Of a stretch of 64,000 nucleotides of DNA, positions 56,816-64,000 are shown piece after piece. Position 1 is the first letter of the stretch. Each line of letters opens with the position of its first letter. Made by a program: the position numbers and the translations under genes. The notes under the pieces are model-generated. The model saw nothing but the letters and a program-made list of their open reading frames with translations, did no database searches and was not told where the DNA came from. This stretch comes from an uncultured Poribacteria bacterium (GTDB taxonomy: Bacteria > Poribacteria > WGA-4E > WGA-3G): NCBI GenBank assembly GCA_951828515.1, contig OX639992.1, positions 2,076,008-2,140,007 on the forward strand, given 5' to 3'.

Positions 56816-57112
56816 TCTGGGACTCACGAACATCTCTTTACCGATAACTGACAACCGATAACCGATAACCAACTGCCAATTTTACCTTGTGGAGGAACGA
56901 CGCGGTTTGGAAGTTGAAGGGTTTCGCTCAAATCTGAAGAAATACCCCGCTGATTCTCACTGCAAGGCAACACGCGCAAATGTAATACAAGGAACGGATT
57001 TAGTCTATCCGTAGACTAAATCCAGTCTATTCCCAGACTAAATCCAGCGTTGATTCGCAAAAACCCCTCCATTTCATTACGGGCTTGCGCAATATAATAC
57101 AAGGAAAAGAAA
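56816..57112. other. Gap between prcA and pafA
   Basis: No gene is seen. It contains family A fragments (56838-56875), a partial family B copy (56878-56900), the inverted repeat GGATTTAGTCT-atccg-TAGACTAAATCC (56997-57024) followed by another AGTCTATTCCCAGACTAAATCC half, and two copies of an ATAATACAAGGAA-like string (near 56985 and 57095). Confidence 0.6.
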
Positions 57113-57883
57113 TTATGGGAGGGCGGCTTCAATTTCCTGAGAGGTTAAGAGACGAAACTTACCCGTACCGCGCTGTGTGATTTCCAAAATCCCAGCTTCA
57201 ATCTCACCGTCTTCCCGTGCGGTATCAATAATTTCGTGCATCTGCGCGGTATCTATCTGGGTCTCCTCCGATTCAGCCTCCTCCGGTTCCCGTGAACTTA
57301 ATTCTTTACCAACCGCCCACGCTTCTAAACCTAATTGGAGCGCAGCGGTTAAATCTCTGTCGGTATCTGTAGAAGCAGTAGCGAGATAGTTTTGCATTCC
57401 CGTCTCGATTGCTTCTGTACCGCCGATAACAGTAGAGGTTGTTTCTGTTCGGACATTGCCGTCATAGTTGATACAGGTAAAACGGTTTTTATCATCAGTG
57501 CTGCCGAGTTCGGCAAGCAACATTTTGATGATATACGCTTCACCAACAATGGACTCAAAAGCCTGCTTGAAGGTATGTGCTAAAACAAAGTTCGTGAGTC
57601 GGTGTAGATTTACATCTTCGGTAGCATTTTGAAAACCTTGGACACTGGCGGTGTCAGTAACAAGCATTCGGAGACGCTCAATATCGGCAGGGTGTCCGAT
57701 TGCGGAGAGCGCGATTCGGTCATGCACCTCAAAAATTTTGCGTTGCCCTCTCCCAATAGTGAGTAGCACCATGCCTTCGTCATAGGTAAGCCCTACAACA
57801 GGACTCCCAACCCGGAGTTGGTCTTCAATGTAATCTCGTCGGTCCTGGATCGCCTCTATCCAACGATACGGTTCATCTCGCAT
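57113..57883 (-). CDS. prcA: Proteasome alpha subunit
   Basis: 256 residues, similar to actinobacterial PrcA (about 250). The alpha-subunit pattern is visible: an N-terminal gate helix region (YRWIEAIQDRRDYIEDQLRVGSPVVGLTYDEGMVLLTIGRG), IFEVHDRIALSAIGHPADIERLRMLVTDTASVQGF, then FTCINYDGNVRTETTSTVIGG. There is no N-terminal active-site Thr; alpha rings are non-catalytic and gate substrate entry to the beta chamber. A Glu/Ser-rich insertion (EPEEAESEETQ) separates the last helices. The start directly follows the repeated CGCAAGGTAAAATTAAAAA leader. The gap to the upstream prcB is about 210 bp and holds family B repeats. Confidence 0.9.
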   Translation of the reverse strand: MRDEPYRWIEAIQDRRDYIEDQLRVGSPVVGLTYDEGMVLLTIGRGQRKIFEVHDRIALSAIGHPADIERLRMLVTDTASVQGFQNATEDVNLHRLTNFVLAHTFKQAFESIVGEAYIIKMLLAELGSTDDKNRFTCINYDGNVRTETTSTVIGGTEAIETGMQNYLATASTDTDRDLTAALQLGLEAWAVGKELSSREPEEAESEETQIDTAQMHEIIDTAREDGEIEAGILEITQRGTGKFRLLTSQEIEAALP

Positions 57884-57892
57884 TTTTTAATT

Positions 57893-57990
57893 TTACCTTG
57901 CGGTTTTTTAATTTTACCTTGCGATTAAACATGGCGGGTTTGAACTTTGACATCCCGTTCTGAAATCCGCTCTCCATTTCATTACGAGCT
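57893..57990. repeat. Family B element upstream of prcA (tandem double head)
   Basis: TTTTACCTTGCGGTTTTTTAATTTTACCTTGCG shows two head-to-tail copies of the leader block. On the minus strand the proximal one supplies AAGGT before the prcA ATG. Confidence 0.7.
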
Positions 57991-58097
57991 ACGGGCTTTG
58001 GACGAAGAAGCAGGAAACCATAAATTAAAAACTTCGTGGTTTTAAGGTCCTACGCGGTTTCTATAATATACCTTAGAAACTCAGTATAGACGCGAGA

Positions 58098-58949
58098 CTA
58101 AACTGTCTCTGCGTCTGGCTGTGCTTCAGCGTAACATGCCTTCAACTCATCATCGGCAATATCTTCAACGCCGGTGCTTGTCACAGTCTTGATATTTGGA
58201 AAAATCTCTGCCTGTGCGTTGTAACCGCTTGTCGCGGCATCGTACTCGCTCGCCGTGTCCAAGAGGCGTAGGATATTAATGGTTGCTTGTTGCACATCCA
58301 TCTCCTGTAAAGGCGCATCACCAAACCGAGAGAGATAGCGCAAGACACCGCGGATCCAGATAGAGCCGGAACCGGTCGTGGCAAAATTGACGTTTTCAAA
58401 GTGTGCACCGAGTGCATCATAGAAGAAAATTTTTCCGCCATTCTCGTCATCAGCGGCATTCAAATCGTAGAGGGCAAAGATTGGGATAACGCCTCCGATG
58501 CCTTGAAGTGCCATCGGTAGATTCTCCCGGATGAGTCGCGACAACATTCGGAGCTTGCCTTCAAGACTCAACTCTTGGAGCTGGCTGCGACGAAAGTATT
58601 GAAACGAGTGCTCCAATATTCTGGCGATTTCATAAGCGATTGCGGGTGAACCTGAAATAGCGAGTACGGAATGCTTATCAATCTGCAAAACTTTCTCTGC
58701 CCGATCATAGATAACAGAAGTGCCCGCGGTAGCACGCCGGTCCCCCGCGATCATAACTCCATCTCGGTAACGAACAGCGACAACAGTTGTACTGTGCGCT
58801 ATCTCAATGTCACCCCCGTGCTTTGTCGTTTCCGACGGCAAATCTATTTTCAACGGATAGTTTGCGTGTTTTAAAAGGCTTAGGAAGTCACCTTTATGGT
58901 TGATAACTCCCACACCTGAAGGAGTGAGGTTCTTTGGTTCTTGATTCAT
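58098..58949 (-). CDS. prcB: Proteasome beta subunit (catalytic)
   Basis: 283 residues if translation starts at the ATG at 58949; a GTG one codon earlier (58952) is also possible. The sequence has a propeptide of about 53 residues followed by HS/TTVVAVRYRDGVMIAGDRRAT. After autocleavage the first Thr of TTVV becomes the N-terminal nucleophile, and GDRRAT carries the conserved Asp and Arg; the Lys expected near mature position 33 is in AEKVLQID. Further family blocks are LAISGSPAIAYEIARILEH and FATTGSGSIWIRGVLRYL. It should degrade proteins tagged with UBact and unfolded by the ARC ATPase. The start overlaps the UBact stop codon (TGATG), so tag and protease are translationally coupled. Confidence 0.92.
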   Translation of the reverse strand: MNQEPKNLTPSGVGVINHKGDFLSLLKHANYPLKIDLPSETTKHGGDIEIAHSTTVVAVRYRDGVMIAGDRRATAGTSVIYDRAEKVLQIDKHSVLAISGSPAIAYEIARILEHSFQYFRRSQLQELSLEGKLRMLSRLIRENLPMALQGIGGVIPIFALYDLNAADDENGGKIFFYDALGAHFENVNFATTGSGSIWIRGVLRYLSRFGDAPLQEMDVQQATINILRLLDTASEYDAATSGYNAQAEIFPNIKTVTSTGVEDIADDELKACYAEAQPDAETV

Positions 58950-59146
58950 CACTCTCCCGTTCTTTGGCGGTAACGTCTGGACTGATCTTTGTCAACACGG
59001 CGCATCCGTTTGAGCAGTTCTTGCGTATCGGGCCGACTGACTTTCTGTCGCTTTGGTCCCTCACTATCACCATCGCCATCACCAGGGCCGATGGGTTTGG
59101 TATCTCTTTGCTTACGTTCAAGCTGAGCAATCATTTTGGCTGTCAT
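58949..59146 (-). CDS. UBact/Pup-like protein tag ending in Arg-Thr-Gly-Glu
   Basis: 65 residues, highly charged and predicted disordered (GPGDGDGDSEGPKRQ). The C-terminal half, RPDTQELLKRMRRVDKDQSRRYRQRTGE, has the helical Mpa-binding pattern of Pup proteins and the R-(T/S)-G-E end of UBact. Unlike mycobacterial Pup (GGQ), the last residue is already Glu, so no deamidation is needed before ligation. An AAGGAGATACACA ribosome-binding site lies 15 bp after the dop stop, and the stop overlaps the prcB start. The tag is joined by PafA to lysine side chains of substrates and delivers them to the proteasome. Confidence 0.9.
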   Translation of the reverse strand: MTAKMIAQLERKQRDTKPIGPGDGDGDSEGPKRQKVSRPDTQELLKRMRRVDKDQSRRYRQRTGE

Positions 59147-59161
59147 TGTGTATCTCCTTTT

Positions 59162-60676
59162 TTATAGAGGCAACTTTTCAATGAGCGTCTCAACATTTGG
59201 TGATTGATCAAGTACCTCGTTATATTGACGTGCGATCGCTGCATCCGCGAGAGCGTTCAGATTGATTTCGCGGGTACGCCCGTTTACAGTGAAGGTAATA
59301 CTATCCCACTGGATAGCCTTTATAGAGCTGCTGAACCGATCTACAGCGCGTCCCCGGAAGTATGCCCGTGTATCGGCAGGCGGATTATGGAGCGCAGCAT
59401 CAATTTGTTCATCCGTGACGAGGCGCCGCATCGGAATCCCATAGTATAGCCCTTCATCGAGATCAATGTTGTGATATTCTAAATCCAAACTTTGGAGCCA
59501 CGGGTCATCCCATTCGACGCCCTCTTCCGCAGCGAACGTCTCAAGCAACCATTTCTTCGCGACCCAATCAAGTCGATCCGTGAGTAACATTGGATCCGCC
59601 TCAAGTACGTTGAGGGTATCTTCCCACTCGGTGAGCACCCAGTCAGTTTCAAGTCCTGCAGTTTCACCGAGATGCTTCTGTGCAAGTGCGAGGTACTCAC
59701 GCTGATGGTCAATAGCAGACATCGCTTTCCCTTCTGCCGTCATTACCATCCAACGATACGTTTGGTCATGTGATACAGTTTTGATGGTATCAATCGGGTT
59801 GACGAGTACTAAACTCTCTGGAATCCTCTGCTGTTCAATCAAGGCAATCACGAGTGCCGTTGTGCCGACCTTGAGTGCCGTTGCGTATTCGGACATATTT
59901 GCATCCCCAGCGATGCCGTGCAATCGACGGTATTTGGATGCATCCGCGTGCGGTTCATCTCGCGTGTTGACGATAGGACGATTGTGCATCGTATCCACAC
60001 TCGCCTCGACGTGAAAGAAATCGGATCGTTGGGACAACTGATAGTGTCCTGGGGTTGCGAGTCCAGCTTCTGTTTCAATGCCGATTTTTCCTGCGCCTGC
60101 GAAGATTTGGCGTGTGATAAAGAACGGCATGATACCTTGCTTGAGCGTTTCAAAGGGTACTTCGCGTGCCATCAGATAGTTATCGTGGCACCCGTAACTA
60201 TGCCCATGGAAATCAGTATTATTCTTGTATAAAAGCACCCGTTTTCCGAGTTTCTCGCTGCGTGTTTCGGCACACCGTTGAAGGATACGTTCGCCGGCTT
60301 TATCGTGTGCGACGAGGTCAAAGAGGCTACTGCATTCAGGCGTTGAATACTCTGGATGTGCGTGGTCGTTGTAGAGCCGGGCGCCATTGGCAAGGATGTG
60401 ATCGCTCTTGATCTCAGCGAAAGAGAGCCGTTCTTTAATATTGCGTTTCCGATCGCGCTTTTCCTCTTCCTTCTCATCCGGATGATTGGAAAGCGTGTTC
60501 GCTCGAAAGCCGCGTTCATCCCGAAACGGATCTTCGCCGCGGTAGTCCCACACAGGTCGAAAATCTTCTTGTCGGTAACTTTTTACCAACTCAATTGACT
60601 GCTTGACAGCATCAAGGTGCGCTTCATTTTCGAGTGTTATTCCGTATTCAGTTTCGATTCCAAAAAGTCTTTCCAT
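59162..60676 (-). CDS. dop: Dop-like depupylase/deamidase
   Basis: 504 residues. Same superfamily as PafA but with the Dop-specific loop: VWDYRGEDPFRDERGFRANTL followed by a charged insertion to about residue 92, then NGARLYNDHAHPEYSTPEC with the catalytic Asp at 104. Further matches are YKNNTDFHGHSYGCHDNYLM, SQRSDFFHVEA, INTRDEPHADASKYRRLHGIAGDANMSEYATALKVGT and the C-terminal PADTRAYFRGRAVDRFSSSIKAIQWDSITF. Because the tag already ends in Glu, the likely role is removal of UBact from substrates (depupylation) rather than deamidation. Upstream, a family A repeat separates it from the ATPase gene. Confidence 0.9.
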   Translation of the reverse strand: MERLFGIETEYGITLENEAHLDAVKQSIELVKSYRQEDFRPVWDYRGEDPFRDERGFRANTLSNHPDEKEEEKRDRKRNIKERLSFAEIKSDHILANGARLYNDHAHPEYSTPECSSLFDLVAHDKAGERILQRCAETRSEKLGKRVLLYKNNTDFHGHSYGCHDNYLMAREVPFETLKQGIMPFFITRQIFAGAGKIGIETEAGLATPGHYQLSQRSDFFHVEASVDTMHNRPIVNTRDEPHADASKYRRLHGIAGDANMSEYATALKVGTTALVIALIEQQRIPESLVLVNPIDTIKTVSHDQTYRWMVMTAEGKAMSAIDHQREYLALAQKHLGETAGLETDWVLTEWEDTLNVLEADPMLLTDRLDWVAKKWLLETFAAEEGVEWDDPWLQSLDLEYHNIDLDEGLYYGIPMRRLVTDEQIDAALHNPPADTRAYFRGRAVDRFSSSIKAIQWDSITFTVNGRTREINLNALADAAIARQYNEVLDQSPNVETLIEKLPL

Positions 60677-60679
60677 ATT

Positions 60680-60784
60680 TTAAAGCGGTCAGCCATCAGC
60701 GGTCAGCTATCAGCAAAGAGGCAAGCGTGTCGAAAATAGTTATCTCTTTGCTGACTGCCGATAACCGATAGCCGATAGCCATTC
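60680..60784. repeat. Family A palindrome between arc and dop
   Basis: Left arm GCGGTCAGCCATCAGCGGTCAGCTATCAGCAAAGAGG, right arm CTCTTTGCTGACTGCCGATAACCGATAGCC. CAGCAAAGAG and CTCTTTGCTG are perfect inverted repeats. It begins right after the ATPase stop codon and may have replaced its original 3' end. Confidence 0.75.
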
Positions 60785-62605
60785 CTAAATGACGCGTGAT
60801 CCAGAGGCTTTGCGTCGGTCCTGTTTCTCAGACTTGATAGGTGTAACTTTGACGACATTCGCTGGATCATAATCAAGGAGCTTAAGCCAGTCTTCCGTTG
60901 CCTCAGTTGGCGGGAAGATTTCGCTTTCGTGATACTCTGCAGCGAGTGCATCTAACAGGTCAGCACGTGTGATACCACTCTCTTTCTCTGGGTTCTGAAT
61001 CGCACGCTTGAGTGCGGACTCCTTCGCCCGCTGCACAATCGACTCAATAATTGCCCCGCTGCACAGATGTCCTTTATAGAGGATATCGCGTCTGCCACTT
61101 CTGAGAGAAACTTCGAGGAATCGGTTGTCTTCGTCCTCACGGAACATCTCATCAACAGCCTGTGCGATAAGATCTGCAACGGCTTTCTCAGCCGGGATAA
61201 CCTCAGGTGGCGCTTCACCTTCTGCTGTTTCGGTATCGTTCTCTTCATCAAGAAGTGAAGCGATAGGTAGATCGGGGGTGAGGTAAATGCGGAAGATATC
61301 CTTCGCAGCCTCTGCATCTGGACGGGTTACTTTAATTTTCCTATCGATACGTCCTGGACGTAAAATGGCAGGGTCAATCAGGTCAGGACGGTTTGTCGCC
61401 AAGATAATGACGACATCCTGTAGAGATTCGATACCGTCCATCTCCGCACAAAACATCGGGACAAGCGTGTTCGAGATACTATGGGATCTGAGTGCCCGCC
61501 GAGTGCCCAATATCGACTCCGCCTCATCTATAAAGACAAACGCCAGCTTGCCATCGTCTTTTTTCTCACGGGCAATCTGAAAAATCTCTCGCACCTTCCG
61601 TTCAGATTCACCGAGCCACATGTTGAGAATCTCAGGTCCTTTGATATGCAGGAAACAGCTTTCAACGTCCTCGCCGCTTTCCCTGCGGAGGCGTTGGGTT
61701 AAGTTGTAAGCGGTCGCCTTGCCGATGAGCGTTTTTCCACATCCCGGCGGACCGTGGAGGAGGAAGCCTTTCGGAGCACTATACTGGAACCGTTCAAAAA
61801 GTTTAGGATGCAGGATCGGGAGTTCGATGGTGTCCTTAATGCGTTGGATAGTATTGTCAAGCCCGCCGACCTTGGACCATGGTATATTCGGCACTGCCTC
61901 AAGCGCGTAAGCGTCTGTCTCTTGCGAGGCGATATATTCAACGGCAACACGGAAATTGGAGTCAATCCGAACCTCATCACCGGGCTTCAGTTTCATATCT
62001 ACGAGGTCTGTGGAGCGTTCAAGGATGACAGATTGAGCGTTTGGTTCTTGTCCGATACGGAGCCGTCCATCTGGCATAACATCGGCTATTTTCGCAATAG
62101 GACCCGCATCATTGTATCCGAGTTCGCCGACAACGACAAAAGCGTCGTTCAACAGGACACTGAACCCTTTTTTAAGGTCAGCCCCTTCGAGTTCTGGGTC
62201 AACATTTGCGTAGTATTCGGAGCCACCGACGATGACACGGGCAATGTCCTCTTTAGGCAATCCGAGCAAGGTTCCAATCCGATTCGCGGGTGCGGTGAGT
62301 TTCTCAATCTGCTCCTCCATTTCCGCGTGGATACGGAGTGCCTCCTGCTGAATCGAGTGGACTCTCTCTTGAAATTCACCTTCATCGTTGAGAATAGAGC
62401 GACGGAGTTCCATGAGCCAACGGCGGCGCCGGTCATCTACTGGCGTCTCGGTAATAATATGGTGAATTAACTGCAACGAATAGCCAGAACTCATTGCCTC
62501 CTCTTCGGGAGTGAGTTCCTCTTCAAGTTCCTCGTCATCTTCAATAAACAGGTCGTTCCCATCGGGACCTAGACCCGCAGTTTTAGGATTCTTCTTATCG
62601 TACAT
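60785..62605 (-). CDS. arc: Proteasome-associated AAA+ ATPase (ARC/Mpa family)
   Basis: 606 residues, matching ARC/Mpa order: an N-terminal acidic stretch, a coiled coil (about 60-105) that would bind the UBact helix, an OB-fold domain (about 110-225), then one AAA module with Walker A GPPGCGKT (285-292), Walker B FIDEAES (358-364), and NRPDLIDPAILRPGRID. It unfolds tagged substrates and threads them into the 20S core. Mycobacterial Mpa ends in a GQYL motif that docks on the alpha ring; here the end is KASGSRVI, with no penultimate Tyr. First gene of the minus-strand cluster, starting after TGAGGAGACGTTCAA. Confidence 0.92.
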   Translation of the reverse strand: MYDKKNPKTAGLGPDGNDLFIEDDEELEEELTPEEEAMSSGYSLQLIHHIITETPVDDRRRRWLMELRRSILNDEGEFQERVHSIQQEALRIHAEMEEQIEKLTAPANRIGTLLGLPKEDIARVIVGGSEYYANVDPELEGADLKKGFSVLLNDAFVVVGELGYNDAGPIAKIADVMPDGRLRIGQEPNAQSVILERSTDLVDMKLKPGDEVRIDSNFRVAVEYIASQETDAYALEAVPNIPWSKVGGLDNTIQRIKDTIELPILHPKLFERFQYSAPKGFLLHGPPGCGKTLIGKATAYNLTQRLRRESGEDVESCFLHIKGPEILNMWLGESERKVREIFQIAREKKDDGKLAFVFIDEAESILGTRRALRSHSISNTLVPMFCAEMDGIESLQDVVIILATNRPDLIDPAILRPGRIDRKIKVTRPDAEAAKDIFRIYLTPDLPIASLLDEENDTETAEGEAPPEVIPAEKAVADLIAQAVDEMFREDEDNRFLEVSLRSGRRDILYKGHLCSGAIIESIVQRAKESALKRAIQNPEKESGITRADLLDALAAEYHESEIFPPTEATEDWLKLLDYDPANVVKVTPIKSEKQDRRKASGSRVI

Positions 62606-62893
62606 TTGAACGTCTCCTCAGACAGCAGGGGATGACTTTACGATAGAGTTTACCACATTTTCCACAATTTTGCGAGTATTTATTCAGATTCCGCTTAAAT
62701 TGGGTCTACTGCGATAATTTTCAATAGTTTAGCACAATTCGCAACACAAAAGCAAGGAAAAAAGGAGTTTAGGTAGAATTTCGTCTGTGGTGGAACTTTA
62801 ACTTGACTTCCGTCAGTCCGTATGTTAGGATAGCACCGGGATTCGGAGATCCCCCTACAAGAAATCTGCGAGGTAAATAGGAGAAGCAATCTT
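62606..62893. other. Divergent region between arc and the acyl-CoA synthetase gene
   Basis: Holds the promoter at 62803-62831 and a GGGATTCGGAGATCCCCC-type palindrome at about 62839. A minus-strand promoter for the proteasome cluster should also be here, but only a weak TAAACT box near 62652 is seen. Confidence 0.55.
62803..62831 (+). promoter_or_regulatory. Promoter for the acyl-CoA synthetase gene
   Basis: TTGACT (62803-62808), 17-bp spacer, TAGGAT (62826-62831), about 55 bp before the AGGAG and start codon. Confidence 0.6.
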
Positions 62894-64000
62894 ATGACAC
62901 TCATATCTCTTTTAGAAAATTCAATCCAGCACTACGGTAGTAAATCGGCATTGGCACATAAACCGAAAGGTGGCACCTATCAAGACATCTCTTACACTGC
63001 ACTCAGTGAATCAGTGGACGCTTTTAGTAAAGGGTTAAACGCCTTAGGCGTGAAAAAGAACGATCGGGTCGCGCTGCTCTCTGAGAACCGTCCCGAATGG
63101 GCAATCACGGATTTTGGTAGCCTCAAAGTCGGTGCGGTAACCGTGCCGATGTTCTCAACGCTGACTGCGGCACAGGTCGGTTATATCCTTAAAGATTCCG
63201 GATCAAAAATTATCTGCGTCTCCACAAGTAGACAGTTGGAGAAGGTAACCGCTATCCGAGATGAGGTGCCGACACTTGAACAAATAATTGTCTTTGACCC
63301 GATTGAAGGTGAATGCCCAACCGATGTTATCCAATTTGAGGAAGTCTGTGAACTGGAAGGACAAGGAACAGACGTGGCTGTGAGTGAAGACGACATCGCA
63401 ACGATTATCTATACTTCGGGAACGACAGGAGATCCGAAGGGTGTCATGCTGACACACGCGAATTTCATTTCAAATTTACAGGCGTGCAAATCGCTCATTG
63501 ATGTCAGTGATGCAGACGTGTTGTTGTCATTCTTGCCGTTATCGCATGTGTTTGAACGGCTCGGCGGGCACTACGTGCCGTTGTTCTCCGGTGCGAAGGT
63601 GGCTTATGCGGAGAGCACGTTCACGGTCGCACAGAATATGCGGGAGATCGCTCCGACGGTGATGCTCAGCGTTCCAAGACTCTATGAAACAATGCACGAT
63701 AGGATTCTGCGTGCCGTGCAGGAAGGCTCATCGCTGAAACAGAAGATTTTTCATTGGGGTGTTTCAGTCGGTTCGTCCGTCAGCTCAGCGATCCAACAGG
63801 GGAAAAAACCGTCTGCGATTTTGCAATTACAACAGAACATCGCCGACAAACTGGTTTTCGCGAAATTGAAGGCAGCGACGGGAGGTCGGTTGCGCTTTTT
63901 CGTCTCAGGTGGCGCAGCGTTACCACAATCGATCGCTGAATTTTTCCACGCGGCGGGGATACTGATCTTGGAAGGGTACGGCTTAACAGAGACCTCACCT
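62894..64000 (+). CDS. Long-chain acyl-CoA synthetase (AMP-binding), 3' truncated by window
   Basis: 369 codons are visible from ATG 62894 (AGGAGAAGCAATCTT upstream) to the window edge; the full family length is about 590-640. The ANL-superfamily P-loop YTSGTTGDPKGVMLTHANF lies near residue 177, LSFLPLSHVFERLGGHY follows, and the A5 motif GYGLTETSP is at the very end. The enzyme activates fatty acids with ATP and CoA. The N terminus TLISLLENSIQHYGSKSALAHKPKG is the normal start of FadD15/long-chain types. Substrate length cannot be judged. It is divergent from the proteasome cluster. Confidence 0.9.
   Translation, partial: MTLISLLENSIQHYGSKSALAHKPKGGTYQDISYTALSESVDAFSKGLNALGVKKNDRVALLSENRPEWAITDFGSLKVGAVTVPMFSTLTAAQVGYILKDSGSKIICVSTSRQLEKVTAIRDEVPTLEQIIVFDPIEGECPTDVIQFEEVCELEGQGTDVAVSEDDIATIIYTSGTTGDPKGVMLTHANFISNLQACKSLIDVSDADVLLSFLPLSHVFERLGGHYVPLFSGAKVAYAESTFTVAQNMREIAPTVMLSVPRLYETMHDRILRAVQEGSSLKQKIFHWGVSVGSSVSSAIQQGKKPSAILQLQQNIADKLVFAKLKAATGGRLRFFVSGGAALPQSIAEFFHAAGILILEGYGLTETSP

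Overview
The window looks like chromosomal DNA of a Gram-negative bacterium, most likely Candidatus Poribacteria or a close relative. This rests on gene content, not a computed phylogeny: a phytanoyl-CoA dioxygenase homologue, LamG/DUF1080-like secreted proteins, DUF1501 and PPC/cytochrome-c proteins of the planctomycete style, a DUF4159 Tat protein, and a complete bacterial proteasome locus whose Pup-like protein ends in Arg-Thr-Gly-Glu. That ending is the hallmark of UBact, the Pup relative described from non-actinobacterial phyla.

Layout. 1-3 kb: the 3' end of murJ, a HisF-type cyclase and a class IV aminotransferase. 3.3-4.4 kb: a coiled-coil membrane protein and a TPR protein. 4.5-13.7 kb (minus strand): six ABC-2 permease genes that are three copies of an alternating two-gene unit. 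14.1-17.1 kb (minus): tRNA-Ile, a secreted LamG-like gene and the 16S rRNA gene. 17.3-25.8 kb (minus): polysaccharide deacetylase, PhyH dioxygenase, another secreted LamG-like protein, a MoaD-like protein, a three-subunit molybdenum hydroxylase and an adenosine-deaminase-like enzyme. 26.2-30.3 kb (minus): ileS behind an apparent isoleucine leader-peptide attenuator, with a 177-bp tandem repeat between them. 31.7-36.4 kb (plus): purB, a phosphodiester glycosidase, a PIN protein and a DUF4159 protein. 36.5-45.5 kb (minus): an FAD oxidoreductase, lipoproteins, a large secreted zincin, LamG/CBM proteins and a HicA-HicB system with doubled HicB. 45.5-49.3 kb (minus): 5S, 23S and tRNA-Ala behind tandem promoters. 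49.4-55.2 kb (minus): PPC/cytochrome, WD40 and DUF1501 proteins. 55.3-62.6 kb (minus): ARC/Mpa ATPase - dop - UBact - prcB - prcA - pafA. 62.9 kb to the end (plus): a truncated acyl-CoA synthetase.

Main points of interest. (1) The proteasome-UBact cluster is complete: ligase, depupylase-like enzyme, tag, 20S alpha and beta, and ATPase ring. The ATPase lacks the usual GQYL-like tail. (2) ileS appears to be controlled by classical ribosome-mediated attenuation: promoter, short ORF with an Ser-Ile-Ile-Ile-Ala-Ile stretch, a Val-Val-Gly segment that can pair with the terminator arm, and a strong terminator. The synthetase carries a GVHH motif in place of HIGH. (3) Four secreted proteins share a C-terminal motif of the form V-x-P-x(2,4)-[KA]L-x-x-TWG-x-[IL]K, a candidate undescribed sorting or anchoring signal. 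(4) The rRNA operon is split: 16S and 23S-5S lie about 29 kb apart and each has its own promoter. (5) Intergenic regions are full of short palindromic dispersed repeats. Some sit inside or at the ends of coding sequences, and one supplies ribosome-binding sites.
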